Assembly (NCBI GenBank): GCA_025201805.1
Contig: MU619292.1
Span: 91,107 to 155,106, forward strand
Reading direction: 5' to 3'
Length of the DNA: 64,000 nt
Source: Parasitella parasitica
Lineage: Eukaryota; Mucoromycota; Mucoromycetes; Mucorales; Mucoraceae
The translations under genes and the position numbers were made by a program. The notes under the pieces were generated by a model. It ran no database searches and had not been told where the DNA came from. It was given only the letters and a program-made list of their open reading frames with translations. Positions 34,209 to 44,855 of this stretch are shown here, one piece after another (the stretch's first letter is position 1; each line of letters opens with the position of its first letter).

Positions 34209-35563
34209 TTATGATTTGATTTCCTTTGGTGTGTTATTAACTGAAGAAGAAGGAGGAGATAACGAACGTGCACGACGGGTATTTAATAATATATGGTCAC
34301 TTGGAGAAGCAGTGTTGTTGTTGTTGTTGTTGATGTCAATGGCAGATTTTGGGTCTTGGCGGTGCTGCTGACGATTTAATTCCGAAGATTCATTTTTACC
34401 ATTGTCACTGCTATGTGCACTAGATGCGCTAGTTGTACTTTCCGTGTCGCTCTTTGCTGTCGTGGTCGTTGTCACTGTTGTTGTCTTGGTAACGGAATCC
34501 ATTCTACCCAAATTTGTATCAATTGGGGGCAGAACTGGCTTGGCAGACCGAGGAGATGGAGAAGGAGAGGATGCATTATCTGCTGCCTGATGAACTACAA
34601 CCGGACGAGGTAATGTCGGTTTCTTTTTCTTGTTTGGATGATCTTGAGATTGTGCTGAGGATGATAATGACGGAGGGCGAATGGGAGAAGCGGTTAATGG
34701 AGAAGGTGGACCGCCGTTGCTTCTTTGAATTTTGGCCTTCAGAGCTTCCATCACTTTATTGTGGGATATTTTGTCTTGGTCTACATCGTTGGGTAAAGAA
34801 ATGGAAGATCGATTGCGCTTTTTGCTCTCTTCAGAAAGACCGGCAGCAGCAGCGGGAGAAGGAGAGGTCTGGCGAAACTGAGGTAAGCGAGAGGCAAAAT
34901 TCTTTTCATCAGCAGGTGGAGGACAAAGAGGATGGGCTGAGTGAGGATAAGGCATTGAGGGAGATGCTGGTGGCTGCTGTTGGCCCGGGCCATGTTGTGA
35001 TTGATTGCTAAAACGAGCGAGTACCTGTTGCTGGACAGGAGCCAGGCCGTAATATGGGTAAGGATGGGGAGGATGTGATGGATGTGATGGATGTGATGGA
35101 TGAGATACGAGTTGAGGTTGGGGATGAATTGCTGCAACTGAGTGAGGATAAGGCTGTGGATAACCTGGAGGATAAACAGGCCTCTCGAATCTTGTAGATG
35201 CCTTTGATTGCTCACGAGCAAATTCCAAGTCCATGTGTCTTAGCTGAATGCGGGCCTCTTCTGCTTTCAATGTGTCCTTGGCGGCTTTTTTCTGTTTGAT
35301 ATGTCAATGCAAAAATTCCCTAAGCAGCACACGGTCTTTATAATTACCTTATCCTCCTCTGATTTGGCTGTGAGGATGTACTTTAATAATTCAGGGTCTT
35401 CGTTGTAGCGATCTAAAATCTCTTTCACAGTAATGTCACTCATGTTTGGATTGGCAGCAGCTTTTGATTGAGAGGGCGAAGGGGGAATAGGCCACTGGAA
35501 AGCAGAAGTTGGTTGTTTTGAATGCGGTGATAAAGAGTTGGGATGAGGCGAGTGGTTTGCCAT
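34209..35563 (-). CDS. Low-complexity Pro/Ser/His-rich protein of unknown function
   Basis: Exons 35348-35563 and 34209-35291 give 432 aa. Residues about 40-105 look folded and helical (SDITVKEILDRYNEDPELLK, then KAEEARIQLRHMDLEFAREQ); the rest is predicted disordered. It contains a fourfold HPS repeat (SHPSHPSHPSHPPHP), a proline/tyrosine/glutamine region, basic SEESKKRNRSS and PNKKKKPTLP stretches that could be nuclear signals, a poly-Thr run and a poly-Asn run encoded by ATTGTT-type triplets. This composition fits a transcriptional or RNA-associated regulator, but I cannot name a family. The start is 185 bases from the divergent GLE1 start codon, so the two may share a promoter. Confidence 0.75.
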
Positions 35564-35748
35564 AGTCTGTTTTAATTAATTAATTTTTTTTAAAGGAGAA
35601 CAAAGAAAATACAACACACTTCCTTATTTCAAAAGAACCTTAAAAATAAACATTTATTCACGTCACCCTCCCCCAGCCAACAGAACTTTTTCCTTTGGGT
35701 GTACAAATACAATCAAGATTGAATTCGTGTTTTTTTCTTTGTTGAAAA

Positions 35749-37485
35749 ATGCCACTCCAAATAACCAATTCCAACATTTACACAGTGCCTGATGACAGCG
35801 ATTCAGAGTCTGACTACGAAGACTACAAGGCATACCACCCGAAAACTATGCTTCTGTCGCAAGAGCAGGAAATCGAATTGATTAGACTGGGATGTGCGTA
35901 CAATCCGTTGGAAGAATACAAGCGCTCCCACTTGCGCAAAAATTCTGTAAGTGGCAATATATCTCCTACATCACAATGAAATTAAACAATGAATTGCTAG
36001 AAAATTTATGACCAACAATTTACATTGAAAATGCAACGACATCAGCTAACGTTGAAAAAGGAAACAAACGAAATTTTAAAGCAGCAGAGACAGAGGCAGC
36101 AAGAGGAATTCAAAGCGATGAAAGCTCTGTTGTCTGAGATCAATCTATCCAGGTAAGATTTTACGCTACTTGTTGACGTATTTGACAACTGACATGTACG
36201 CAGCGCTAAAGACGATGCGGATGACGACAAAGCATTCGAAAAAGAGCTGGAAAAGCAGCGTAAATCAGTCGACGACGCCATTGCTTTGGACAGAAAGAAA
36301 TCCGAACATGCAACAGCTGAGGCTAAAGCAAAAGCAGAGGCAACTGCTGAAAGAGAAAGACTTGGCCAAGAGGAGAAGGCCAAGCAGGAGCAGCAAGCCA
36401 AAGAGGAAAAGGAAAGGAAAGCGCAGGCATTAGAGAAGCAGAAAACTGTGAGTTTCGGTTTATTTTTTTATGACTGCAGACGATTGACACACTCTAGGTT
36501 CAATCATTTGCAGTTTCGCCTCAGGGACTAGAAGAATACAAGAAATATTACGAAAAGATTGAATTTTACCAAACAACTATACGGCCCAAATTACAGGAGG
36601 ACGTCTTTCGTAAGCAGTGCTTTGAATATAAAAAGGTGATTAAAAGATCAGTATCTCAATTAAAACTTGACCGTGGCACAATTCTGGAAAAATACAATTT
36701 ACTGCACGATCATCTCTTGAAAATCAAACAACAATCACCAGAGGCGTTCGAATGCATGCTAAATCACCTTGCAAAAAGCATTCTATCTCAGGTAAAGCAA
36801 GAAGTTCACGCTACTGCATACGCTGCCTATTTTTTGGCAAGATTTTCCTATCTACTATGCAGTACGATTCCAGAATTCATACAGTACCTGATGGGACGTT
36901 TGCTAAAGCGCTGTCCGTACCTTATTCCTCAATACCACGATGACAACCCAGTAAGTTTGTTCAGCTAACAATCTGACATCGGTCGCTTACATGTAGAATG
37001 TCTAGTCGCTTTCACATGAAGAAATCAAAGCAAGGCTGCGTTATGTTATGAAAAATAAGGAAAAAAATATACTAGAGACATTCTTGGAGCATGCTGAAGG
37101 ACAGAAATGCTACGTTATGTTTTATGGGGCTTTATGCCAAACATTACCCGATCCAGGAGAACCTGAAAATCCCTTTTCAATGAAACATGCTTGGGTTTGG
37201 CTGGCTCGTATTTGCAATATGCCGCCTCGCGAAATTACACCCATTCTCGTGCTCGGTCTTTTGGAGGTTTCTGCGATTAGATTTCTACAGTGTTACCCTA
37301 ACCAGACTCCCAAATTATTCAAATTGATAAGAGAAACCATCCACCCATTATATCCAATCTGTTCTAGTAAGGATAATGTGGCATCTATCGAACGCTTAAG
37401 AATGCTTCTGGACACATATTTCAAAACCGGCAAACCGGAATGTGTTCCTGAAAAGATTCCAGCCTCTAAATTGAACCATCAATAA
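35749..37485 (+). CDS. GLE1: mRNA export factor GLE1
   Basis: Nucleoporin-associated activator, with IP6, of the DEAD-box ATPase Dbp5 at the cytoplasmic face of the nuclear pore. Exons 35749-35946, 36001-36152, 36204-36447, 36498-36950 and 37006-37485 give 508 aa. The N-terminus is acidic and unstructured, followed by a long Lys/Glu/Ala coiled coil (residues about 70-190, with AKAKAEATAERERLGQEEKA). The C-terminal GLE1 HEAT-like domain is well kept: RKQCFEYKKVIKRSVSQL, LAKSILSQVKQEVHATAYAA, LMGRLLKRCPYLIPQYH, MKHAWVWLARICNMPP and VLGLLEVSAIRFLQCYPNQ. It is compact compared with animal GLE1. Its stop is only 25 bases from the stop of GCP3 on the other strand. Confidence 0.93.
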
Positions 37486-37510
37486 AAATATGTATTTTTC
37501 TTTTATTTAT

Positions 37511-40411
37511 CTACAAGTTCATGTTGTGCGAAGATTCATTGAATCCGGCGTAAAAATCATTATAATCCAAGCGAGTTGACAAAGATCTCAAATCTTCATC
37601 ATGGTACGATTTTAGCACGTCTAAAAACCCAAGCACTTGCATTGTGAAATGATCCTCTATCTCTTGGTGCCTTTTGCGAATGGCGTTGATTTTCTCAACA
37701 TCGCCAACGCCTCGGCTCAATCTTTTTATCGACTCATTGGTTGCATACTTGTAAAGATGATCCAAAACGATACTGTACTTGAGAATGCAATCAAATATAC
37801 TTGTCAATCGCCCTGCCAATGCCTTTTCCTTGGGTCCGCTTAGAAACCCTTTCTCTGTGATTTCTTGCAGGTATTTGGCATGGGCAGCAATGATGGAGTC
37901 CAGATCCACGCTCTTGGTTTCAATAAACGTTTCTAATTTATCCCATGAGCACTCGAGAACCTACTCAAATATGTTGGGCTTTGTTAATAGACAACTTTTT
38001 TTTTTATAGTAAATACCTCAAATAGGACATAGTGCTGTAGTTGATAAATGAAATGGATCATGCGCTGAATTGTCATTTGAGCGTACTGAATGTCCTGATG
38101 TAGATCAGGAAGATTTGTGAATTCTCGGCTTGCCTTGACCCATTGACGCCATGCTGATGCCAGCGTATATTCTACGCGTTTCAGTCGCCATAAAAAGTTG
38201 AATGCTTGCAAATATTGATGCATCGCTGTTGGGCTGAAGACAGTATTGATGGGGGCGTCAACATGGTATTCTAGCGAAAACACATCCCAGCCCAAGTCAT
38301 CTTTCTGTATCTCCAACAGACGTACGTCCAGCCGATTCAATATATCAGGATCATCGTATTGTGCATTACAAGAGCGGATTGCTGTTTCCAAGATACCAGT
38401 GAGGTTATGACGAAATAGAGTCTTGGCAGGTTTACTAAGATTCACCCAAAGAACATCCATCAAATACTGAATGAAATCGCCTTGGCCGAGAAGCAGATAG
38501 CGTTTTAGTGCTCTCAGATGGTCCATCAGTTTGTACTTGGTTTTCAGAATGTTTAAAAGCGCTCTGCTGGTGACACTGTATGCAACTTCGATTGATTTTT
38601 CCACTTGCTCTGTTTCGCCATACTTGAATAGTTGCTTATTAGGCTTCGGGTTGTTGGAAGACGGGGAAGTGGATGTTTGGTATTGTTCTGCTAGCGTATC
38701 TTGGTGGCAACTATAGCGAATGAAATTCAATGATTTACCAATGGAAAATATCTTGTGAGCAAGCTCCTTGGGCAGAAAAGCTGGTAGCATATCTTCGCGC
38801 ATAGTGTATTTGCTCTGCCAAAGTTCCTCTTCAGGTACTGTGTGATCACAAGCAACGAAAAACTCTTGGTAAGGGTCGTCTAATTCGCCTTCGTAGACCC
38901 AGCGCTCTAGCATTTCGTAGAAGGGCTTGGAAACAATTTGTAGCATTTTTGTTATATAGTTTTTGATGAAAGGATCTCCATGTTTTGTGTAATTGTGTAT
39001 GGCAGATATCAGAGCGCCGCCTTTTTGATCTTGACAAACATCTACCAACACACTCATTAGTCGAAGCTTCTGGTTGCAATCCAGTGTCCAAATCATCAAT
39101 CGCTTCAAAGTCAAACTCTGGTCAGTGATCTGGTTGTTGATCATCTGCTTCTCTATCTGTGCTTCCAAAATCGCAATCAACTTGTAATATTCAGTCAATT
39201 CGTGCTGCAATGCCGCACACAACGATTGGCCCACCAAGCCTATTGTAGGAGAATCCATATTGCCTTTGACAAAGTTACGCACTTTTGTATACAGCCATCC
39301 GATGTCAGCCAGCTTGAATACCATGTTTTCTGTAGAACGAGATACTTCGATGCCTGGTATAAATACGTGATCGTTGATGTCTGTGTCAAATCGAATGTAT
39401 TGCCCATCAATGCCCTGAAATAAAAATATCAAATCCCGTAGCAAATCCGCCTCTGAAACGTAGATGAATTCTGTCATACGGTCTTGAGACTCTCGCGCTC
39501 TGGCAAGCTGAGTAGCAGGTGGCACTGCGCCATCTATCTCCATACTTTCTTGTGGCAGTGGTGATCTTTCTCTTGCAAGTCGACGGCGTATATTCCTGGG
39601 TGAATCGTTCGAGTGCATATCGTACGGCCTTGACGTTGGCGGTTGTAAATAATCTGCTTGTTCATGGTCAATGCTTTGTAAACCACGTATTGTAGCAAGA
39701 GGGCTGTCCAGTGACTAGATGAGCGGAAAAAAACTGTCAGCATGCTGCAATTGTGTGCTGTACAAAGAGCCTACTTACAGACAAGTCTGGCGATGTGTTA
39801 GAGGGGAGACCGCCAACAAGCGATAATAAATAAAGAATAGACCATTTGTTTTTCAATAGTTGCTAAATATGTACAAATATTAGCGCAAGGTTCAGCCAAG
39901 TGTCTCGATTGTCCATATTTACTCTTGATGCTAGCTTGTTGTATAAATGTCCAAAACGAAAAGCATTCTCAGAATTTTGGGTTTCCTGCACTAGTTGAGT
40001 ATTATCAGATACAGATGATTGTAAGCTATTTACTCTTGTTTACATACATTGGGTATGAATAGCGTTGGCTACATCGTTTTCGTTCTCGACTATCGAAGGC
40101 TCTGTTTGTCTAAATCCAAGCAATTAGGCAACTACTCGACTATTTCCACATACAAAAATACGTTACGTTAACAATATGCGACTGAATTTATCCAACAGCC
40201 TATCCTTTTGTCGCTGTGTCTCGTATGGTGTGGCCTCTCCTGCACTGATATCGAATCGACTAATGAGTTTGGACAGTGTTTTATGTAAATGACTACTTGT
40301 TGTTGTTGCATTGCGCACAAATGATGGTTCTTCTGTAGGTGTGGACAGCAATGATGTACGACTATGTGATGACCTTGACCTTTGGGCCCAGTTTACGTCT
40401 GAATAACTCAT
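37511..40411 (-). CDS. GCP3: Gamma-tubulin complex component 3 (GCP3/Spc98/Alp6)
   Basis: Core subunit of the gamma-tubulin small complex that nucleates microtubules at the spindle pole body. Exons 40167-40411, 40048-40109, 39923-39990, 39779-39862, 38017-39714 and 37511-37960 give 868 aa. Four small 5' exons encode the poorly conserved N-terminus; exon 3 needs the acceptor at 39991 and the donor GTAAAT at 39922, because later choices hit a stop. The GRIP1 region starts with SEADLLRDLIFLFQGIDGQY and contains VGQSLCAALQHELTEYYKLI, the GCP3 signature. GRIP2 includes KYKLMDHLRALKRYLLLGQG, DFIQYLMDVLW, WRLKRVEYTLASAWRQW and FEVLECSWDKLETFIETKSV. This last motif is made by joining exons 5 and 6. 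Confidence 0.94.
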
Positions 40412-42537
40412 TATAACAAGGAGAAAATAATAAGCGCGTAGCAAAAGTTTTGAATTATTTCTCTGTGCTCGCGATTAGCAGAATGCGGAGCTTTTCCATT
40501 GATTGTCTCCATCAGCATTGATTTACAAGCTTTTGTCTGCCCTGATTTATAAAGTGCTAGTCATTAAACGACAAGTTTCGCATTAGTATATAATAGTTTG
40601 CTATGCTAGTGTTTGCGCTGGTCAGGTGTATACAATTTGTTTGGGATCACTCCAAATGGTTGTTTGCCCTTTCCAAGTGGAAATCGGCAAGTGTGAAAGA
40701 ACTGTATTACGTTATTCCAGTATCTATCTCAGAAACTTTGGTGTGCTATTATGAGAGCAAAGTGGAACTTATGAGAACCACCATCGAAAGAAGACAATGT
40801 GAATACGGACGCAAAATGCCAACTCGTATCTAATTGTGGCATAATTTGTTATTGCTATGTAATTAATCGAGTAATCGGGCTCTAACATCAAAGGTGTTAT
40901 TGGGGGCATTACCTCTTCAAGAAAGCATAAAAAACTTTAAAAGTTAATAGACACAAAATAGTTTTACACGTAGGAAAGTCCACTGGTGAAAAAGAAAATA
41001 TTCTACGTATTCGTTTGCTAAATAGAATAGGCACAAATCCTTGCAGCGAGAGTGTTTATAAGCGTTTCTTGTGGACACAAGTCAACCTCTGCATACTAAA
41101 GAGTTAAAAAAGAATATTGATATTTCATCACTAGTAATTGCAGATGAAAACACACAAGGCAAAGAAAAGAAAATTTCTTATTAGTTATTATAACCATTCC
41201 TGCTTAATCAAACGCATCGGTGCGCTTAAAGGTGCTAGAAAATAATTAGTGAAAACGGGTTTGAGGTTTCCACTAGTGATAAGTAAAAAATGCGCCGTAT
41301 TGAGAGCGCAATAAAAAATCAACACGAGACGAAATATAACAGTATGAAGATATTGAGATGAGTGAAGAATCTCCAATTTAGTTTGAGCAATCAAAAAATA
41401 TTTGAATAAAGTCTTGAGTTATAGCGCCAATTTGGTTCTAGTCTAATTCTGCAAAATAACACTAGACTTTTATTTCAAAAGAATACATATTAAATATATT
41501 AAAAAAAAAAGAATGCAGCTATTGACATGCCTTCAATTAATTGATTCTTCGTAATTCAGTTAATGACTGTATTGATTTGTTCCATATGTAATGCGGTGGA
41601 ATCGCAGCTATCGACATGTACAGTGAGAGTATAATTTACGAAAAAGCGCACTTGAGGTGGTTATAAATGACCTTTAGGACCAAAGAATCTCTCTCCATTA
41701 AAGGACATCATTAAATATGAACATTTGAGGTCATTTGCATCTATTATTATTTGCTCCATATATAAAAAATTGATCAGCGGAGATGTATTCTTTGATTCTG
41801 ATGGTAAAGCTCTCTTTACTTGAAGTAAATAATGCAGGAAATGCGCTAAACATTCTAAAAATATGTGTTTTCTGAATCAAAAGCCTTGAAGAAGGCATAT
41901 ACAATTGTAAAGAGGGAAAAAAAAATAGACTTTTTCGAGTTTGGGCCAAAAACATACAACGTTATTTGTCATACTGAACTTCGAGAATCCTTAACTGGAA
42001 AGTCGCACAGACATCTGCGACGCTTGAAATGCTTGTACGGTTGCTTCATAAATTACTTACAGCATGTTAATGTCCCCAAGATGAGACTGAAATGTGCACT
42101 ATTAAAAAAGCGTATATTGCTTGCATGAAAACAAACATTAGACTTACTGCATGGCAATTGCGAATATAAAACTTGGCTTTTCTTGGAATGCGAATGATTC
42201 TGGTCTTCTAGATTCCTATGCTCATGCGATTGGCCATTTCGTGAGAATATTGACACAGAAAAAAAAAAGATTTTAATAGACATTTGTCTATTATTTTGAA
42301 TAAAAACAGAGAAATGGCGAGTCTTTTTTAAGGAAGAAATCTTTTGTACAGGGCACAGGTATATTTTTCTGCATTTCAAATAGATGGTATAACTACACAT
42401 TGATTGGAGATTATTGTACGTGACTCTTCAGACAAAAGTGATTTAAATACCCCACTTTACAAAGCAGATGCAATTTTAATCCTTAGTCCTTTTTCTTCCC
42501 TACTCTTCACATAGTCGAACTAATCAAGAAATCAACA
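40412..42537. other. Gene-poor 2.1-kb region
   Basis: Apart from one weak small frame (40603-40833), I see no supported gene. A GTG-started frame at 41865-42128 (KSHRHLRRLKCLYG) has some coding texture but no domain, and may be a transposon relic. Confidence 0.4.
40603..40833 (+). CDS. Possible small protein, unknown (76 aa)
   Basis: ATG-started single frame with a hydrophobic beginning (MLVFALVRCIQFVWDHSKWL) and a charged end (MRTTIERRQCEYGRKMPTRI). No domain, no obvious splice sites. It lies 190 bases from the divergent GCP3 start. Weakly supported. Confidence 0.25.
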   Translation: MLVFALVRCIQFVWDHSKWLFALSKWKSASVKELYYVIPVSISETLVCYYESKVELMRTTIERRQCEYGRKMPTRI

Positions 42538-44432
42538 ATGACAAACGCACCTTCTTTCACCAAGATTACTCAAGAAGACTTTCAAAAGTCCAAACTGTCC
42601 AAGTCTATTGGTATATAGATGAACAATTAGAGATTAAAGATATGCAATGTCTGATTTAGTTGTGATAGATTTGGCTAGCTCTGCTCTCGGAAGTGCCGTT
42701 GTCAAGGTTACTGACGAATTCTTTGCTTCTGCTTCCATGATGCTTAACCCTGAACCTGCTCTTCATTGCCCTGATAAGTTTGTTGGTGAGTAATTTATGC
42801 ATTACTTTTTGCAATTGGAATATTTACTTTGTGCAATGTCTTAGAAACCGGTTCCTGGATGGACGGATGGGAGTCAAAGCGCCATAACGATACCTACGAT
42901 TGGTAGAAAAAAAATAATACCATCAATTAGCAAAACGTCAATCTAACGTCCTCTTCTTCCGAATTAGGTGCATCATCAGGCTTGGATTTGCTGGTGCCAT
43001 TAGTGGTTTTGACATTGATACCAGCTATTTCACTGGTAACCAGGCACCTGCAGCATCTGTTGAGGCTGCCTATTGCCCTACTGGCTCTGGATTGGAAAAG
43101 GACCTTGTTTGGACTGAAATCCTGCCCAAGGTTGAGCTGCCTCCCAACTGCCACAATTTCTTCCAATTGGAGCAACAATCAGCTGTTTACACTCATCTTC
43201 GTTTGAACAACTATCCCGATGGCGGTATCGCTCGTTTCCGTGTTTACGGTGACGTTCAACCCACTCTGCCCAAAGACAAAAAGTACGGTGTACAAAGTTA
43301 TTATTGTGTTAATCAAGTTACTTATTGTTCTATTTGCATAGCTCTCTCATTGATTTGGCGTTTATCGGACATGGAGGTAGATCTGTTCAAGTCAGCGACG
43401 AACATTATGGCCCTGGTGACTTTTTGGTCTTGCCTGGTCGTGGTAAGAATCAGGGTGATGGATGGCAAACGGCTCGCTCTCGTATCGAGGGTTATTCTGA
43501 TTTCGTTGTTCTTCGTTTGGGTGCTGCTGGTCACATCTTGCAAGCTGAAGTTGACACTACTCACTTCAAGGGTAACTTCCCTCGTCAAATCAAGTTGGAA
43601 GCCACCAACACCACTGATGTTGTTCCCGCCGACAATGCTGAATGGTTTACTCTCGTGGAACCCTCCGCTACTGGTCCCAACAGCATCTTTTACTTTGACA
43701 CTGCCCATACCGACAAGGTCTTTACGCATGCCAAGATCTCTATCATTCCTGGTAAGTTTCGATATGCTTGATTATTTTCTAAGCGTTTACTAATCGAAAG
43801 TAGATGGTGGTATCAAGCGCCTTCGTCTTTACGGTGTTGTTGAAGGTGGAAAGATTCCTCAATTGCCCATTGTTTCTCCCACTGCCCTCAAGGGTGGCAT
43901 TGTCGCTGAGCCTTTAACTTCTGAGGCTTATGCTCCCTATGGTGATGTTATTCACACCGAAGGCAGCAATGAAGTTACCAGTGCTAACCAAGGTACTGCT
44001 GAAAAGTACCACCGTGTTGCCGCTGTCAGCAACTTATTCCCCAGTGGAAACGGTAAGATCAACATGTGCATCTTCCATTGTCGTCCTACCACCGAGCTCC
44101 CTTTCACTGTCAAGTTGTTGGAGAGACACCCTTACTCCAGCCAAGCTTTCATTCCTTTGACTGATGGTAAGACCCGTGGCTATCTCGTCGTTGTAGCCCT
44201 TAATGGTAAGGATGACAAGCCTGACATGTCCACTTTGAAGGCCTTTATTGCTTCTTCCAAGCAAGGCATCAACTATCGCCAAGGTGTCTGGCATCATCCT
44301 ATGGTTGTCTTGGAGAACACTACTGATTTTGCCTGTATTGTTCACGAGAGCGGTGTTCCTCAAGATGACTGTAACGAGGTTGATGTTGAACATACTCTTG
44401 TTCAAGTCCCTGGTTTCCAAGACGAAAACTAA
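42538..44432 (+). CDS. Allantoicase / ureidoglycolate lyase fusion
   Basis: Exons 42538-42610, 42660-42785, 42845-42902, 42968-43282, 43342-43751 and 43804-44432 close in phase to 536 aa. Residues 1 to about 345 are allantoicase (allantoate to ureidoglycolate + urea), two tandem beta-sandwich repeats: FVETGSWMDGWESKRHNDTY with IIRLGFAGAISGFDIDTSYF, and GDGWQTARS with VVLRLGAAGHILQAEVDTTH. Residues from about 355 (PLTSEAYAPYGDVIHTEG) to the end are ureidoglycolate lyase (AllA/DAL3 type; ureidoglycolate to glyoxylate + urea), with RPTTELPFTVKLLERHPYSS, QAFIPL and GVWHHPMVVL. The two activities are consecutive steps of purine-nitrogen use, separate genes (DAL2, DAL3) in yeast. No frame break or internal start separates the halves. 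Confidence 0.95.
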
Positions 44433-44855
44433 TTCCATCGTATAATAATTTATACGTATACCAAAAAGAAGAAAAGAAGCAAATGTACATTTACAAATAC
44501 TTGAACACCTTAAATAATTTAAAAATAGCATATTCTCATGTAAAAATATTTGTAAAATAAAGTAGACCTACCATTTCTTGACACAGAGATTGCATAAATC
44601 CGTTGAATTTGATGCAAATTTCATCGCATAGATAAAGTATCAGGCAGTTAGGCTTTAATTATAACAAAGTTGGTAATCGTCCTGGTCAGTTGTGAAATAA
44701 TACCACTAGACGAAATATACGTTTTCTAGATTACAAACAATGCCTATATTCTCAAGGTTTGAAAGCGGTTATCTAATTGTAGGTGAATTCCTATTAATTC
44801 CTGACAACTCTGCTGCAGCTGATTTTACACTTTTTCTCGCTATTTAGACGACACA
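44433..44855. other. Intergenic, COG8 promoter
   Basis: Short AT-rich spacer. Nothing coding is seen. Confidence 0.4.

Noticed and set aside
34402-35011. Overlapping plus-strand frames of 62-165 aa opposite the Pro/Ser-rich gene
   Set aside because: Antisense of low-complexity coding sequence; the poly-Val and poly-Leu runs are the complements of Thr and Asn repeats.
41865-42128. 87-aa plus frame with basic, transposase-like texture
   Set aside because: It begins with GTG, has no recognisable motif and no flanking inverted repeats.
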